From Alistipes sp. (GTDB taxonomy: Bacteria > Bacteroidota > Bacteroidia > Bacteroidales > Rikenellaceae): a DNA stretch of 6,648 nucleotides. The stretch covers positions 1 to 6,648 of the forward strand of contig JAFNUH010000237.1 of NCBI GenBank assembly GCA_017384185.1, written 5' to 3'. The number at the start of each line of letters is the position of its first letter. Positions within the stretch are counted from its first letter, which is position 1. This document shows positions 5,765 through 6,648 of this stretch, in pieces. A program made the position numbers and the translations under genes. The notes under the pieces are model-generated. The model saw only the letters and a list, made by a program, of their open reading frames with translations. It was not told the DNA's origin and ran no database searches.

Positions 5765-5795
5765 CAAATATAAATCTTTATTTGATAATATCAAA
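5765..5795 (-). promoter_or_regulatory. Ferredoxin promoter, overlapping the end of serS
   Basis: Minus strand TTTG (5795-5792), a 19-nt spacer, then TATATTTG (5772-5765), both matching the Bacteroidetes consensus. The -33 box and part of the spacer lie within the last serS codons. The predicted leader is about 25-30 nt and ends in an A-rich AAACAAACAAAATT stretch rather than a Shine-Dalgarno sequence. Confidence 0.78.
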
Positions 5796-6648
5796 ACCTG
5801 TGTAGGGTATCAACGCCTCAGGTATGCGGATTCCCTCCTCACACTGATTATTCTCCAATAACGCTGCCACAATACGAGGCAAAGCCAATGAAGAGCCATT
5901 GAGAGTGTGAGCCAACTGAGTCTTCTTCTTATCGTCACGGTAACGCAACTTCAAACGGTTAGCCTGGAATGACTCGAAGTTAGATACTGACGATACCTCC
6001 AACCAACGCTGCTGAGCCGCAGAATATACCTCGAAATCGTAAGTCAAAGCCGATGTGAACGACATATCGCCACCACACAAGCGTAAGATACGATAAGGCA
6101 AGCCGAGCGATGCAACGATAGACTCAACGTGAGCTACCATACCATCCAACGCCTCGTAAGAGTTCTCAGGCAAAGCCAACTGTACGATCTCCACCTTATC
6201 GAACTGGTGCAGACGGTTCAAGCCACGTACATCCTTACCATACGAGCCAGCCTCACGACGGAAGCAGGGTGTATAAGCGGTCATCTTCACGGGGAACTCG
6301 CTCTGGTCGAGGATTACATCACGGAAGATATTTGTAACGGGTACCTCAGCCGTAGGAACAAGGTAGAAGTTATCAGCCGTAGCGTGATACATCTGACCCT
6401 CCTTATCGGGCAACTGACCTGTACCGAAACCTGAAGCCTCGTTTACCATTACGGGGGGCTCAACCTCCAGATAACCTGCCTTAGTATTGCAGTCGAGGAA
6501 GTAGTTAATCAAGGCACGCTGCAAACGGGCACCCTGACCCTTATATACGGGGAAGCCAGCGCCTGTGAGCTTCACACCCAAGTCGAAGTCGATGATGTCA
6601 TACTTGCGAGCCAACTCCCAGTGGGGCAACGCATTCTCGGGAAGAGCG
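5778..6648 (-). CDS. serS: Seryl-tRNA synthetase, catalytic C-terminal part (5' end outside window)
   Basis: SerRS charges tRNA-Ser (and tRNA-Sec where present) with serine in the cytosol. The frame stays open to the right edge; the residues before the first possible start read ALPENALPHWELARKYD, a conserved internal SerRS segment, so the TTG near 6629 is an internal Leu and not a start. About 290 of the usual 420-430 residues are visible; the N-terminal coiled-coil tRNA-binding arm lies outside. Class II core elements appear in order: motif 1 around GAGFPVYKGQGARLQRALIN, the TAEVPVTN serine-site loop, motif 2 FRREAGSYGKDVRGLNRLHQ, and motif 3 LNGSSLALPRIVAALLENNQ, ending in PYTGFDIIK. In motif 3 the common bacterial NGSGLA reads NGSSLA, a small-residue change. 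The stop is TAA at 5780-5778, 44 nt before the ferredoxin ATG. Confidence 0.97.
   Translation of the reverse strand, partial: ALPENALPHWELARKYDIIDFDLGVKLTGAGFPVYKGQGARLQRALINYFLDCNTKAGYLEVEPPVMVNEASGFGTGQLPDKEGQMYHATADNFYLVPTAEVPVTNIFRDVILDQSEFPVKMTAYTPCFRREAGSYGKDVRGLNRLHQFDKVEIVQLALPENSYEALDGMVAHVESIVASLGLPYRILRLCGGDMSFTSALTYDFEVYSAAQQRWLEVSSVSNFESFQANRLKLRYRDDKKKTQLAHTLNGSSLALPRIVAALLENNQCEEGIRIPEALIPYTGFDIIK
5781..5795. repeat. 15-bp perfect odd palindrome over the ferredoxin -33 box
   Basis: TTTGATA-A-TATCAAA has 7-bp perfect arms around one base. Its right arm contains the minus-strand TTTG -33 box of the ferredoxin promoter. It is also the coding sequence for the conserved last residues of SerRS (Phe-Asp-Ile-Ile-Lys), so coding constraint alone may have made it. 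Confidence 0.4.

Noticed and set aside
6627..6629. TTG as a start for the serS frame
   Set aside because: The frame continues upstream to the window edge with conserved SerRS residues, so this is an internal leucine of a gene cut by the window.
1..6648. A mobile island, defence cassette or new multi-gene system
   Set aside because: No integrase, transposase, att-like repeats, toxin-antitoxin pair, restriction or CRISPR genes are visible. Codon and base use look even across the window, and nearly all genes belong to common housekeeping families.

Overview
The window looks like ordinary chromosome from a member of the Bacteroidales (phylum Bacteroidota). Four promoters carry the Bacteroidetes-type -7 box TAnnTTTG, three of them with a TTTG-like -33 box 19-20 nt upstream and the fourth with a TTG. 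No start codon has an AGGAGG-type ribosome site. The proteins read as Bacteroidales versions of their families: the 55-residue two-cluster ferredoxin, SerRS ending in PYTGFDIIK, and a CE1 esterase with an Ig-like N-terminal domain. Genus cannot be assigned from the sequence alone. I see no tRNA, rRNA, CRISPR array, transposon, phage or plasmid signature.

Layout: (1) 1-623, plus strand, the C-terminal third of the ribosome-associated GTPase TypA/BipA, cut by the left edge. (2) 643-721, two back-to-back terminators, one for typA and one for the gene facing it. (3) 743-3063, minus strand, a ROK-family regulator, then a GNAT acetyltransferase 13 nt downstream, then ribose-5-phosphate isomerase B. 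No clear terminator separates the acetyltransferase from rpiB, though rpiB has its own -7 box. (4) 3228-4109, minus strand, fabD (malonyl-CoA:ACP transacylase), apparently a single-gene unit with its own promoter and terminator. (5) 4110-4309, a 200-bp divergent promoter region. (6) 4310-5461, plus strand, a secreted CE1-type esterase, closed by a strong terminator. (7) 5566-5733, minus strand, a small 2[4Fe-4S] ferredoxin whose -33 box lies in the last codons of serS. (8) 5778-6648, minus strand, the catalytic C-terminal part of seryl-tRNA synthetase, cut by the right edge.

Most genes are housekeeping: translation (typA, serS), central carbon (rpiB), fatty acid synthesis (fabD) and electron transfer (ferredoxin). 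Two are accessory in character: the ROK regulator with its acetyltransferase, and the secreted esterase, which probably de-esterifies plant polysaccharide or a similar polymer but has no polysaccharide-utilisation genes beside it here. I found no clearly undescribed system. The most interesting leftovers are small perfect palindromes lying exactly on the -33 boxes of the esterase and ferredoxin promoters, a hairpin in the fabD leader, and the unknown targets of the ROK regulator.
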